Both the position numbers and the translations under genes were made by a program. The notes beneath the pieces are model-generated. The model did no database searches. It was not told the DNA's origin and saw only the letters and a program-made list of their open reading frames with translations. Shown here one piece after another: positions 29,489 through 38,312 of a stretch of DNA of 64,000 bases (position 1 is its first letter; each line of letters opens with the position of its first letter). Source of the stretch: Planomonospora sp. ID67723 (GTDB lineage Bacteria; Actinomycetota; Actinomycetes; Streptosporangiales; Streptosporangiaceae); the NCBI RefSeq assembly GCF_015711605.1, contig NZ_JABTEZ010000001.1, positions 1,702,001-1,766,000 on the forward strand. The letters run 5' to 3'.

Positions 29489-30403
29489 TCAGCGGCTCCT
29501 GTTGATCAAGTAGGAGAAGACGCTCTCCAGGTCTTCGTCGGCAGGGGAGATCTGCCAGACCCGCACACCGGCGTCCCTGGCCACGCGGGGCAGCAGCCAG
29601 GTGAAGCGCCGGAAGTCCACCGCCCGCACCTCCAGCCCCGCCTCGGTGAGGGAGACCGCCCCGGCGGAGGCGTCGGCGATCAGGGCCGAGGCCAGCCGGC
29701 GGTCGTCGCTGGAGCGCACCCGGAACAGGTGCGGCCGGTCGGTCATCCGGCGGCGGATCTCGCGGAAGTCGCCGGAGGCGGCGTGCCGCCCGGCGACCAC
29801 GACCTCGATCTGCTGGGCGACGCGCTCGACCTCCTCCAGGATGTGCGAGCTGAACAGGATCGTCTTGCCCGCCGCGCCCATGGACCGGATCAGGTCCATC
29901 AGGTGCATGCGCTGGCGCGGGTCCATGCCGTTGAACGGCTCGTCCAGCAGGAGCACCTGCGGGTCGTGCACCAGCGCCGCGGCGACCTTCACCCGCTGGC
30001 GCATGCCCTTGGAGTAGGTCTCGATCCTGCGGTCGGCCGCGCTCTCCATCTCGACCATGGCCAGTGCCTTGCGGGCGGCGTCGTCGGGGTCGGGCAACCG
30101 GTGCAGGCGCGCGCTGGAGAGCACGAACTGCCAGCCGGTGAGGAAGCCGTAGACGGCCTCGCGCTCGGGGACCAGGCCGATCGAGCGGTAGATCTCGTGG
30201 TTGTGCCAGATCCGGGTGCCGTCGAGGGTGACGGTCCCCCCGGAGGGGGCGAGGAACCCGGCCATCATGTGCAGCAGCGTGGACTTGCCCGCGCCGTTGG
30301 GGCCGAGCAGGCCGGTGACGCCGGGGCCGACGGTCATGGTGACGTCGTTGACGGCCACCACGTTCCCGTACCAGCGGGAGACCTGGGCCAGTTCGAGGTT
30401 CAT
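29489..30403 (-). CDS. ABC transporter ATP-binding protein
   Basis: 304 residues. Walker A is GLLGPNGAGKST near residue 35. The signature region is YSKGMRQRVKVAAALVHDPQ and Walker B VLLLDEPFNGMDP. The family is ABC-2 export ATPases. The partner permease is the next gene, and the previous permease gene overlaps its start by 4 bp. Substrate unknown. Confidence 0.9.
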   Translation of the reverse strand: MNLELAQVSRWYGNVVAVNDVTMTVGPGVTGLLGPNGAGKSTLLHMMAGFLAPSGGTVTLDGTRIWHNHEIYRSIGLVPEREAVYGFLTGWQFVLSSARLHRLPDPDDAARKALAMVEMESAADRRIETYSKGMRQRVKVAAALVHDPQVLLLDEPFNGMDPRQRMHLMDLIRSMGAAGKTILFSSHILEEVERVAQQIEVVVAGRHAASGDFREIRRRMTDRPHLFRVRSSDDRRLASALIADASAGAVSLTEAGLEVRAVDFRRFTWLLPRVARDAGVRVWQISPADEDLESVFSYLINRSR

Positions 30404-31371
30404 CGCGAGGCCGCCTTCCGGTAGCGCATGATCAGGACGGCCACCGAGAGCGCGATCAGCCCCAGCACGGCCACGATCGCGGCCGCCACGCCGATCCCGC
30501 CCGGGTAGGCGCCGGGCGCCGCGGGCTCCGTGCCGAAGATCCCCACGTGGACGGCCGCGTCCACCAGGAAGAACGGGTTGACCAGCCAGGCCCAGCCGGC
30601 GGCGGCGTAGTCGTTGACCGACTCCATCGTGGCGGCCAGGACGGTCGAGACGCCCGAGCAGAGCAGGTAGAGCGCGATGATCGAGGCCACGCCCAGCCCG
30701 CGCCGGGGTGTGAGGGAGGCGATCGCCACTCCCAGCGAGGCCAGCAGCACCGCGTAGCCGACCGCCCCGGCCATGCTCGCCAGGTAGTCGGAGGTGAGCG
30801 GCGCCCCCGGCAGGTCGATGAGCAGCTCGCCGACGAACAGCACGGTCAGCGGTACGGCCAGCAGCAGGAGGATCGCGGCTGCCATCGCCGCGAGCTTGGC
30901 TCCCACGTAGTCCCGGATCGTCACCGGCCGCGACAGGTAGAGCGGCAGCACCCGGAAGCGCAGGTCCGGCGCCACGGCGTAGGGCGACTGCGAGGCGAGG
31001 AAGATCGCCAGAATGGGCTGCATGCCGGCCGCGTACCCGGGATAGGCCATTCCCCGCTGCTGGGCCAGAGCCATGATCGCGATGGAGACCACGGCCGGGA
31101 GCATCATGATCGCGCCGAGGGCGAAGGGGATGATCTTCGCGCGGGCCGTACGGCCGATCCCGAAGATGCCGCGCAGGCTGTGCACGGCCAGTGCCGCGGT
31201 CGCGCTGCTCCGGCCGAGGCGGCCCCCGCCGTAGTGGCGGTAGCCGATGTCGTGGATGACGCCCACGGGCGAGGAGTGGTTCTCCTGGGCGGGGGCGCCC
31301 GGCGCTGCGGGGTGGCCGGGAGCCGCAGGGCCGCCCGCCGGCGTGTTCGGGCGGGAAGGACGCTCAGACAT
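30400..31371 (-). CDS. ABC-2 type transporter permease
   Basis: 323 residues. A Pro/Ala-rich N-terminal tail of about 60 residues is followed by six hydrophobic segments, including FALGAIMMLPAVVSIAIMAL and IAAVLGLIALSVAVLIMR-like sequence at the end. LYLSRPVTIRDYVGAKL is a typical ABC-2 loop. It pairs with the ATPase whose 3' end overlaps it by 8 bp. Confidence 0.85.
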   Translation of the reverse strand: MSERPSRPNTPAGGPAAPGHPAAPGAPAQENHSSPVGVIHDIGYRHYGGGRLGRSSATAALAVHSLRGIFGIGRTARAKIIPFALGAIMMLPAVVSIAIMALAQQRGMAYPGYAAGMQPILAIFLASQSPYAVAPDLRFRVLPLYLSRPVTIRDYVGAKLAAMAAAILLLLAVPLTVLFVGELLIDLPGAPLTSDYLASMAGAVGYAVLLASLGVAIASLTPRRGLGVASIIALYLLCSGVSTVLAATMESVNDYAAAGWAWLVNPFFLVDAAVHVGIFGTEPAAPGAYPGGIGVAAAIVAVLGLIALSVAVLIMRYRKAASR

Positions 31372-32269
31372 CGGCGGGCTCCTTGAAGACGTCCTCGATG
31401 CGCTGGCGGCCCTGCTCGACCCGGACGAGGCAGAGGTCGAGGTCGCAGACGGCGTCGCGGAGCGTGTCGTAGGTCTCCGGGGAGCGCACCTGCAGCAGGA
31501 GCGCCCGGCCGGCGGCGGTGACGGTCTCGCCCAGCTCGATGAGGCGGGCGGCCAGCAGGTCGTGCCCCTCCTCGACCTCGACCGTCACCGTCTGGGTGGT
31601 CTGGGTGAACTCGCCGATGGCCGAGGAGCGCAGGAGCCGGCCTCCGTCGATCACGATGACGTGGTCGCAGATGCGTTCCAGCTCGCCGAGGAGGTGGGAG
31701 GTGACCAGCACGCTGATCCCGAATTCGGCACCGATCCGGCGGATCAGCGCCAGCATCTCGTCTCGGCCCTGCGGGTCGAGGCCGTTGGTGGGCTCGTCCA
31801 GGAAGACCAGCCGGGGGTCGTGGACGAGGGCCTGGGCCAGCTTGACCCGCTGCTTCATGCCGGTGGAGTAACCGCCCATCGGGCGGTAGCGCTCCTCGTA
31901 CAGGCCCACGTGGCGCAGCACGTCGGCGGCGCGCTCGCGGGCGGCGGTGCGCGGCAGGCCGGACATCCTGGCCATGTGCACGGTGAACTCGGTGGCGGAC
32001 AGGTCGGGTGGGAGGCAGTCGTGCTCGGGCATGTAGCCCACGACCCGGCGGATCTCGGCGCCCTGGGCCGCAACGTCCATGCCGAGCACCTGCGCGGTCC
32101 CGGCGGAGGGCGGCAGCAGGCCCAGCAGGATCTTGATCAGCGTGGACTTGCCCGCACCGTTGGCGCCGACCAGGCCGGTCACGCCCGGGCCGACGGTGAC
32201 GGTGAGCCGGTCGAGCGCCGTCACCCGGGGGAAGCTCCTGCTGAGCTCCTCGGTGGCGAGGATAGTCAT
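31364..32269 (-). CDS. ABC transporter ATP-binding protein
   Basis: 301 residues from the ATG at 32269; a longer in-frame extension upstream is Gly/Arg/Pro-rich and unlikely to be coding. Walker A is GLVGANGAGKSTLIK. The signature is YSTGMKQRVKLAQALVHDPR and Walker B LVFLDEPTNGLDP. It is the first gene of an operon ATPase-permease-ATPase-permease. Confidence 0.9.
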   Translation of the reverse strand: MTILATEELSRSFPRVTALDRLTVTVGPGVTGLVGANGAGKSTLIKILLGLLPPSAGTAQVLGMDVAAQGAEIRRVVGYMPEHDCLPPDLSATEFTVHMARMSGLPRTAARERAADVLRHVGLYEERYRPMGGYSTGMKQRVKLAQALVHDPRLVFLDEPTNGLDPQGRDEMLALIRRIGAEFGISVLVTSHLLGELERICDHVIVIDGGRLLRSSAIGEFTQTTQTVTVEVEEGHDLLAARLIELGETVTAAGRALLLQVRSPETYDTLRDAVCDLDLCLVRVEQGRQRIEDVFKEPADV

Positions 32270-32459
32270 GACCGGGACCATATCGGGCGGGAAGCGGCCG
32301 CCACCTCGGCCATAGGGATGACCGGCCCCCCAGTCCGGCCTCGGGGAGCCCCCCGGCCCGAGCCGGGGTCGGACCCCGGTCCGACCGCTCACCCGCGGCG
32401 GGCCACCGGTTCCCCCGCCTCGCCCAGGGACCTCTTCACGCAGGAGGCCGCTCCCCGGC

Positions 32460-33398
32460 TCAGATGCGGCGCAGCCGTACGCGCCTGATCGAGTGGTTGG
32501 CGCCCTTGTGCAGGACCAGACCGGCGCGGCCCCGGGTGGGAGCGATGTTCTCCAGCAGGTTGCGCTCGTTGATGTCGCGCCAGACGTCCTTGGCGAAGGC
32601 GGTGGCCTCCTCGTCGGACATCTCGGCCAGGTGCCGGAAGTAGGACTTGGGGTCCTCGAAGGCGGTACGGCGGAGCTTGTGGAAGCGGTCCACGTACCAC
32701 TCGCGGACGTGCTCGACCTTGGCGTCCACGTAGATCGAGAAGTCGAAGTAGTCGTTGACGGCCAGCGCGGCGGGCGGGGCGGGCTGCAGGACGTTGAGGC
32801 CCTCGACGATGAGGATGTCGGGGCGGCTCACGGTCTGCGCGGCGCCGGGGACGATGTCGTACTCCAGGTGGCTGTAGACCGGGGCGGTCACCTCGGGCAG
32901 CCCGGCCTTGACGTCGGCCACGAACCTGACCAGGGCCCGCCGGTCGTAGCTCTCCGGGAAGCCCTTGCGGTGCATGATGTCCCGCTCGGCGAGGACCTTG
33001 TTCGGGTACAGGAAGCTGTCGGTGGTGATCAGCTCCACCCGGGGGTGCTCGGGCCAGCGGGCCAGCAGGGTGTGCAGGAGGCGGGCCGTGGTGGACTTGC
33101 CGACCGCGACGCTCCCGGCGATGCCCAGGATGTACGGCGCCGGTTCCCCGCCGGTGCCGAGGAAGGTGCTGACCGCGGCGTTGCGCTGCCTGGCCCCGGT
33201 GAAGTGCAGGTTGAGCAGGCGGGTCAGCGGCAGGTAGACGTCGGTGACCTCGGCCAGGTCGATCGGGTCGTCGACGCCGCGCAGCTCCTCCAGCTCGTCC
33301 TCGGTGAGAGTGAGCGGAGTGTTCTTGCGCAGCTCGCTCCACTGCTCCCGGCTCAGCTCCACGTACGGCGTCGCCGCGTCCCACCCGACTGCCATCAT
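32460..33398 (-). CDS. coaA: Type I pantothenate kinase
   Basis: CoaA, 312 residues, catalyses the first step of coenzyme A synthesis. The P-loop [12 protein letters not shown] lies near residue 93. Other family stretches are [40 protein letters not shown] and IVEGLNVLQ. The start could be Met1 or Met2 (33398 or 33395). In related genomes it lies near glmM and glmS; here glmS is not between coaA and acpS. Confidence 0.96.
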   Translation of the reverse strand: MMAVGWDAATPYVELSREQWSELRKNTPLTLTEDELEELRGVDDPIDLAEVTDVYLPLTRLLNLHFTGARQRNAAVSTFLGTGGEPAPYILGIAGSVAVGKSTTARLLHTLLARWPEHPRVELITTDSFLYPNKVLAERDIMHRKGFPESYDRRALVRFVADVKAGLPEVTAPVYSHLEYDIVPGAAQTVSRPDILIVEGLNVLQPAPPAALAVNDYFDFSIYVDAKVEHVREWYVDRFHKLRRTAFEDPKSYFRHLAEMSDEEATAFAKDVWRDINERNLLENIAPTRGRAGLVLHKGANHSIRRVRLRRI

Positions 33399-33823
33399 TC
33401 TCCTCGCGAAGGGAATACCGGGTTCACCCGGCAGGGGAATCGCTCCCCTGTCATGTTCTCCGTGGTCCGAAACGGTCAGGGTTTGGCCGTCGCCTACCTC
33501 TCCTGGAGGGAGGCGAGAAGCCGCTCCCCGAGGGGAGCGGAGGAGTCACAGCCCGCAAGCCTACTGATTGGTCGTGTGCGGGTTGCCCGCGGGTTTGTTC
33601 CAGCGAGGGCGGAGCATTCCCGGTGTCTCCCCGCCGCCTTCCGGGGTGCTTCCCGGCCCCCGCCCCCCGCGGTGGCCCGGACGCCGTATGACGAGCTGGG
33701 ACGGTGTGCGGGGAGGGTCCCTCCTGTTGACGCCCTCGACGGGCGATTGGCGATAAATGCCATATGAACCATCGATGACGGAGGTTTACCGTGACCTGAA
33801 TCACTGATTCAAGGAGTGGCTTC
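33399..33823 (+). other. Divergent intergenic region between coaA and the PhoX-like gene, 425 bp
   Basis: No gene is supported. An inverted repeat at 33521-33540 could act on either strand. TTGACG at 33727 with GATAAA at 33752 is a weak promoter candidate for the downstream gene (19-bp spacing). The coaA promoter must lie near 33410-33500 on the other strand. Confidence 0.4.
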
Positions 33824-35239
33824 ATGGATCGTCGTCGTTTCCTCGCCGGGACCGCAACGCTCGCGGCGGTGGGAGTGGCAGGGCCGTTCGCGGGAGTGGC
33901 CCGGGCGGGGAGCAGCGGGGAGATCCGGCCCGGCGGCGGGTACGGGCCGCTGGTCCCGGTCCCCGACGAGCGGGACGGGACGGTCCGGCTGCATCTGCCG
34001 GAGGGCTTCCGGTACCGCTCGTTCAACCCGGCGGGAGAGGCGTTCACCGACGGCACGGCCACTCCCGGCAGGCACGACGGCATGGCCGCCTTCCGGGGCC
34101 CGCGCGGCACCGCGATCCTGGTCCGCAACCACGAGGTCAACGGTCCCGTCGGCGCGTTCGGCGACCCGGCCAGAGCCTACGACCCGGCGGCGGGCGGCGG
34201 CACGGCGACGCTCCAGGTCACCCGCGACGGCCGGGTCCTCAGATCCGGGCCCAGCCTGACCGGCACCCAGATGAACTGCTCGGGCGGGCCGATGCCGTGG
34301 GGCGCGTGGGTGACGTGCGAGGAGACCGTCAACGGGCCGGACGTCGGCAACGACTTCACCGGTCAGGACAACACCAAGCTCACCCAGAAGCACGGCTACA
34401 TCTTCGAGGTCCCCCTCGACGGCACGCCGAGCGGGCCGATCAGGAGCGCGGGCCGCTTCGCCCACGAGTCGGCCGCCTTCGACCCGCTGACCGGGGCGAT
34501 CTACCTGACCGAGGACAACTTCGGCTTCGCCTCGGGCTTCTACCGCTACCTGCCGCCGAAGAACCCGATGCGCGCGGGGAGGATCCTGGACGGCGGCCGG
34601 CTCCAGATGCTCGCCGTACGGGGCGAGCCGGGCAAGAACCTCTCGCTCGGCCAGCCCGCCGGGGCCTCCTACCGGGTCACCTGGGTGGACATCGACGACC
34701 CGGACCCCGCCTTCACCGGGACGCCGAGCAACGACACCGCGATCCAGGCCGTCGGGAACCAGGGCCGGGCCAAGGGTGCGGCGCTGTTCTCCCGGCTGGA
34801 GGGGGCGATCCACCACCACGGGACGATCTACTTCGTCTCCACCCAGGGCGGCGCGACCGCTCCCGGCGACACCCCGCCCAGCGGGTTCGGCAAGGGGCGC
34901 GGCCAGGTGTGGGCGTACGAGTCGTGGAGCAACCGGCTGAAGCTGGTCTACGAGTCGCCGGGCGCGGTCACCCTCGACCTGCCCGACAACGTCACCACCA
35001 GCCCCCGGGGCACCCTGGTGCTGTGCGAGGACGGCGGCGGCGACAACTACCTGCGCGGGCTCACCCGCCGCGGCGAGATCTTCGACTTCTCCCGTCTGGT
35101 CCCCGTCGCCGGTGACTCCGGAGCCGAGTTCGCCGGCTCCACCTTCGGCCCCGGCGGTCACACCCTCTACGTCAACGTGCAGTCTTCTCAGGGCGTGAGC
35201 TTCGCCATCTGGGGACCCTGGCACCGCGGCGGCTTCTGA
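33824..35239 (+). CDS. Tat-exported PhoX/DUF839-type phosphatase-like protein
   Basis: 471 residues. The twin-arginine signal DRRRFLAGTATLAAVGVAG is clear. The body follows the PhoX (DUF839) beta-propeller pattern: TAILVRNHEVNGPVGAF, GAWVTCEETVNGPDV, GRFAHESAAFDPLTGAIYLT, TEDNFGFASGFYRYLPP and ALFSRLEGAIHHHGTIYF. Members are calcium/iron-dependent secreted alkaline phosphatases, so a role in phosphate supply is plausible. I cannot confirm all metal ligands. AAGGAG sits 7 bases before the ATG. Confidence 0.85.
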   Translation: MDRRRFLAGTATLAAVGVAGPFAGVARAGSSGEIRPGGGYGPLVPVPDERDGTVRLHLPEGFRYRSFNPAGEAFTDGTATPGRHDGMAAFRGPRGTAILVRNHEVNGPVGAFGDPARAYDPAAGGGTATLQVTRDGRVLRSGPSLTGTQMNCSGGPMPWGAWVTCEETVNGPDVGNDFTGQDNTKLTQKHGYIFEVPLDGTPSGPIRSAGRFAHESAAFDPLTGAIYLTEDNFGFASGFYRYLPPKNPMRAGRILDGGRLQMLAVRGEPGKNLSLGQPAGASYRVTWVDIDDPDPAFTGTPSNDTAIQAVGNQGRAKGAALFSRLEGAIHHHGTIYFVSTQGGATAPGDTPPSGFGKGRGQVWAYESWSNRLKLVYESPGAVTLDLPDNVTTSPRGTLVLCEDGGGDNYLRGLTRRGEIFDFSRLVPVAGDSGAEFAGSTFGPGGHTLYVNVQSSQGVSFAIWGPWHRGGF

Positions 35240-35266
35240 CGCCGCCGTCCCCGTTCCCCGCCGCGG

Positions 35267-35290
35267 GGCGGCTCCGGGTCCGGAGCCGCC
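35267..35290 (+). terminator. Hairpin between convergent PhoX-like and cyclophilin genes
   Basis: An 11-bp perfect stem (35267-35277 with 35280-35290) could stop transcripts from both sides. Its 3' arm overlaps the edge of the hydrolase gene fragment described next. Confidence 0.55.
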
Positions 35291-35377
35291 GGGCCCGCCG
35301 AAGGTGAAGACCAGGGAACCGAGCCGGTTACCGGGACCGGCGGCGGGGATGCGGACGAGGGCCGGTTCGACGGGCGC
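35281..35377 (-). pseudogene. Fragment of a secreted alpha/beta-hydrolase gene next to the cyclophilin stop
   Basis: On the minus strand these bases read VEPALVRIPAAGPGNRLGSL then VFTFGGPGGSG. The intact hydrolase at 36486-38003 has VEIALVRVQATGPGRRLGSL then VFNFGGPGGSG. By hand alignment 35281-35374 matches 37673-37766 at about 79 of 94 bases. The fragment starts directly after the cyclophilin stop and has no start or remainder, so it is a remnant of a paralogous hydrolase gene. Confidence 0.75.
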
Positions 35378-36124
35378 TCAGGGGCAGACCCGGGCGTCCT
35401 TGATGTCGGCGGGGAGGACGGGCCTGCCGTCGACCGGGGGAGTCGGACCTTCCGGGGTGGGCTGGATGCCGCCGGCGGCGATGCGGTCCAGGGCGGCGAG
35501 CCCGGCGGCGTCGACCGTCCCGAAGATCGTGTAGTTGGGTGACAGCCCGGAGTCGCCGTAGACCAGGAAGAACTGGCTGCCGTTGGTGTCCGGCCCGGCG
35601 TTGGCCATGGCCAGCACCCCACGCGCGTACGTCTTGCGCGTCCCGGTGGGGTCGCCCGGCCACGGCGGCAGATCGGTGGGCAGTTCGTCCTTGTACCGGT
35701 AGCCCGGTCCGCCCTCGCCGGTGAAGCTCGGGTCGCCGCACTGCAGCACCTTCAGCCGGTCGTAGGCGGTCAGCCGGTGGCAGGAGGTGGCGTCGTAGAA
35801 CCCGTGCCGGACCAGGTGCACGAAGCTCTGCACCGTGCACGGCGCCTTGGCCGGGTCGAGGGTGAGCCCGATGTCACCGTGGTCGGTTTCGAGGACCACG
35901 GAGACCGGCCGGGTGGGGGTGCGGCGCGGATCCCGGGGCAGCGGGACCTTGCGCGCGGCCGGTTCGTCCGGGGTCTGGGTGTAGCGGCACGGGCCCTTCG
36001 TCGTCTTCGGCGGCCTGTCGCCGGCCGCCGATGCGGGCATGGCTCCGAGGGCGACCAGCGAGCCCGCCGTCACCGCGGTCACCGCAGTGCGTGCCGCGAG
36101 CCGTACCAGCGCTCTGCCGGACAT
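35378..36124 (-). CDS. Secreted cyclophilin-type peptidyl-prolyl isomerase
   Basis: 248 residues with a signal peptide (AGSLVALGAMPASAAGDR). The cyclophilin domain begins near residue 75: VVLETDHGDIGLTLDPAKAP, SFVHLVRHGFYDATSCHRLT, QCGDPSFTGEGGPGYRY, GVLAMANAGPDTNGSQFFLV and YTIFGTV. The catalytic Arg normally found in FHRV/CHRL is present as CHRL. It would fold exported proteins outside the membrane. Four or more Cys could form disulfides. Confidence 0.92.
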   Translation of the reverse strand: MSGRALVRLAARTAVTAVTAGSLVALGAMPASAAGDRPPKTTKGPCRYTQTPDEPAARKVPLPRDPRRTPTRPVSVVLETDHGDIGLTLDPAKAPCTVQSFVHLVRHGFYDATSCHRLTAYDRLKVLQCGDPSFTGEGGPGYRYKDELPTDLPPWPGDPTGTRKTYARGVLAMANAGPDTNGSQFFLVYGDSGLSPNYTIFGTVDAAGLAALDRIAAGGIQPTPEGPTPPVDGRPVLPADIKDARVCP

Positions 36125-36485
36125 GATGTCCTCCCTGGGGGGTCGGCGGGCTCTCCGAGGCCGTGATCGATCTGGCCGGTGCCGCTGAGGGTGGGGGTTC
36201 CGCTCCTCCGTGCGAGGGGAACGGCATACCCATCAGATCGGGTTTCGGGGTGAATATCCACATACCGAATTGCCGATGAGATCAGAGCTATGGACCGGGG
36301 CACCCGGTCCCGCAGGCATTCCGCCGTCGGAAACCACCCGCACCCGGCTGATGCGGGCGGGTCATTCCGTCCGGAGATTCTCCGGGCGCAGCGCCCCGTG
36401 CGGGATCGGCGGGCCCATGAGCACCGTGATCAAGCCCGGCACGCTCGACCGGCGCCGGTGTCCGGCCGGTGGTACGGGCGCCCCG
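36125..36485 (-). other. Region upstream of the cyclophilin gene, 361 bp
   Basis: It lies between the cyclophilin start and the 3' end of the next minus-strand gene. It is less GC-rich near 36240-36290, where a cyclophilin promoter is likely. No gene or clear hairpin is seen. Confidence 0.35.
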
Positions 36486-38003
36486 TCACGAGCCGGGGCA
36501 GACGGTGTCCTTCGCGGGGACCTTCCCGTCGAGCAGGTAGGCGTCGGCGCTCCTCGTCACACAGGCGTCGGCCCCGTAGGCGCCGTGGCCCCCGCCCTCG
36601 AAGGTCACCAGCACGGCGGTCCCCAGCTGCCGGGCCAGGCTCGTTCCCCACCTGTACGGCGTGGCCGGGTCCCCGGTCGTGGCGATCACCAGGATCGGGT
36701 CCGAGCCGGTGGCGTCGATCTTGGCGGCCTCGTCGTCGCCGGCGACCGGCCATGCCGAGCAGACGGTCCCCTCCAGGGCGCCGCCGAACAGCGGAGAGAC
36801 CTTGTGGGCCGCGGTCACGATTCCGGCCAGCTGCGCCGGGGTGGGCCGCTCGGAGGTGTCGGCGCAGCTCACAGCGGAGAAGCCGCCCATGAGGGTCGAG
36901 TAGGAGCCGTCGGGCTTGCGGCCGGTGTACTCGTCGGCCATGGCCAGCAGGAGCCGGCCGTCTCCTCTGGCGGCCGTGTCCAGCGCCTGCTCCAGCACCG
37001 GCCAGGCCTCCTCGGCGTAGAGCGCCGCCATGATCCCGGTGGTCGCCAGCCCGTCGGTGAGCCTCCGGTCGCCGACCTTCATGGGCGCGGCGTCCAGCCG
37101 GTTCACCAGGGCGCGGACCTTGCGATCGGCCGCGGTCCGGCCGGAGCCGAGCGCGCACGCCCCGGTCTTCTTCGTGACGCAGTCCTTCAGGAACGCCTCG
37201 TACGCCTGCTGGAACCCGGCCGCCTGGTCGAGGGTCTGCCGCCGGAACGACAGGCGCGGGTCCAGGGGGGCGTCCAGCACGAACCGGCCCACCCGCTCGG
37301 GGAACCTGCTGGCGTAGACGGCGCCCAGATGCGTGCCGTACGAGATGCCGAAGTAGTTCAGCCGCTCCTCGCCCAGCGCCCGGCGCAGGCGTTCCAGGTC
37401 GGCGGCGGCGTCGACGGTGCCCACGTGCGGCAGGACCGCTCCGGAGGTCTTCCGGCAGGCGGCGGCGAACTCTCCGACGGTCCGGTGCATGTGCGCGCGT
37501 TCGGCCGCGTCGTCGGGCTGGAAGTCCAGGGAGGTGAGCCGGGCGATCGTCGCGGAGGTGCCGCAGCGGACGCCGGAGCTGCGCTCCACCCCGCGCGGGT
37601 CGAAGGAGACCAGGTCGTAGCGGGCGCCCAGGGCTGCGTAGTCCCCGGCGAGCTGGGGCAGGGCGTCGACGCCGGAGCCGCCGGGGCCGCCGAAGTTGAA
37701 CACCAGGGAACCGAGCCGCCTGCCGGGACCGGTGGCCTGGACGCGGACGAGGGCGATCTCGACGGTCGGACCGGAGGGGTCGGCGTAGTCGAGTGGCACG
37801 GTGAGCTTCCCGCACTGCGGGCGGGTGGTCCGGGCCGCGGGTCGCCCGGCGTCGGTGCAGACACCCCAGGCGATGGTGTCCGGCCCGGTCGCGCGCGCGG
37901 TGCCGCCGGCCGCGGCGGTCCGGCCGTCGGCGCGGGCGCCTGGAACCAGGATCAGGGGCAGCGCCGCCGTCGCAGCGATCACCGCAAGTTTCACAGAGCG
38001 CAT
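36486..38003 (-). CDS. Secreted alpha/beta hydrolase, tripeptidyl-aminopeptidase type
   Basis: 505 residues from the ATG at 38003, which has AAGGAG four bases upstream. A signal peptide is clear (LAVIAATAALPLILVPGARA). The oxyanion region is VFNFGGPGGSGVDALPQLA and the nucleophile lies in NYFGISYGTHLGAVYASRFP. The catalytic Asp is likely in ILVIATTGDPATPYRWGTSL and the His in GGGHGAYG. CVTRSADAYLLDG near the end supplies the Cys typical of the SlpD/SlpE family of mycelium-associated peptidases. A decayed relative lies at 35281-35377. Confidence 0.9.
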   Translation of the reverse strand: MRSVKLAVIAATAALPLILVPGARADGRTAAAGGTARATGPDTIAWGVCTDAGRPAARTTRPQCGKLTVPLDYADPSGPTVEIALVRVQATGPGRRLGSLVFNFGGPGGSGVDALPQLAGDYAALGARYDLVSFDPRGVERSSGVRCGTSATIARLTSLDFQPDDAAERAHMHRTVGEFAAACRKTSGAVLPHVGTVDAAADLERLRRALGEERLNYFGISYGTHLGAVYASRFPERVGRFVLDAPLDPRLSFRRQTLDQAAGFQQAYEAFLKDCVTKKTGACALGSGRTAADRKVRALVNRLDAAPMKVGDRRLTDGLATTGIMAALYAEEAWPVLEQALDTAARGDGRLLLAMADEYTGRKPDGSYSTLMGGFSAVSCADTSERPTPAQLAGIVTAAHKVSPLFGGALEGTVCSAWPVAGDDEAAKIDATGSDPILVIATTGDPATPYRWGTSLARQLGTAVLVTFEGGGHGAYGADACVTRSADAYLLDGKVPAKDTVCPGS

Positions 38004-38308
38004 GGATCTCCTTGGGCTTCTCGGTTCGAGGACGCACCTGAAAAGATCCACTGGTGTGACGTGCGGTGGATCGACCGAACGGCCGAGGTGAGGCGGGACG
38101 GGTCGACCGAACGGTCACGACGGATCGGGCCCGGGGTTCCGGCCTCGCGGGGCCGTACGGGTCGGGAACGGGCGGCGACCCCGAACGCCTCCCGGAGCCG
38201 GGCCACGGACGTCTCCACCGGTCGGCCGCACGGGTTCCGAGACCAGGGGGAGGGCGGCACCGGTCCTCCGCAGGGGCTGTGACGCCGTTCCGAGGGCGGG
38301 GCCCGGCG
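38004..38308 (-). other. Region upstream of the peptidase-like gene, 305 bp
   Basis: It should hold the promoter of the secreted hydrolase and the terminator of the regulator (38279-38312). Reading frames here lack start context and family similarity. Nothing else is seen. Confidence 0.35.
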
Positions 38309-38312
38309 TCAC
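38279..38312 (-). terminator. Hairpin spanning the stop codon of the regulator gene
   Basis: GTGACGCCG (38279-38287) pairs with CGGCGTCAC (38304-38312); the stop codon of the minus-strand regulator lies in the upstream arm. Confidence 0.5.

Noticed and set aside
36210-38282. Plus-strand reading frame of 690 codons across the secreted hydrolase
   Set aside because: The minus strand encodes a complete hydrolase with signal peptide, active-site motifs and ribosome-binding site; the plus-strand frame is low complexity.
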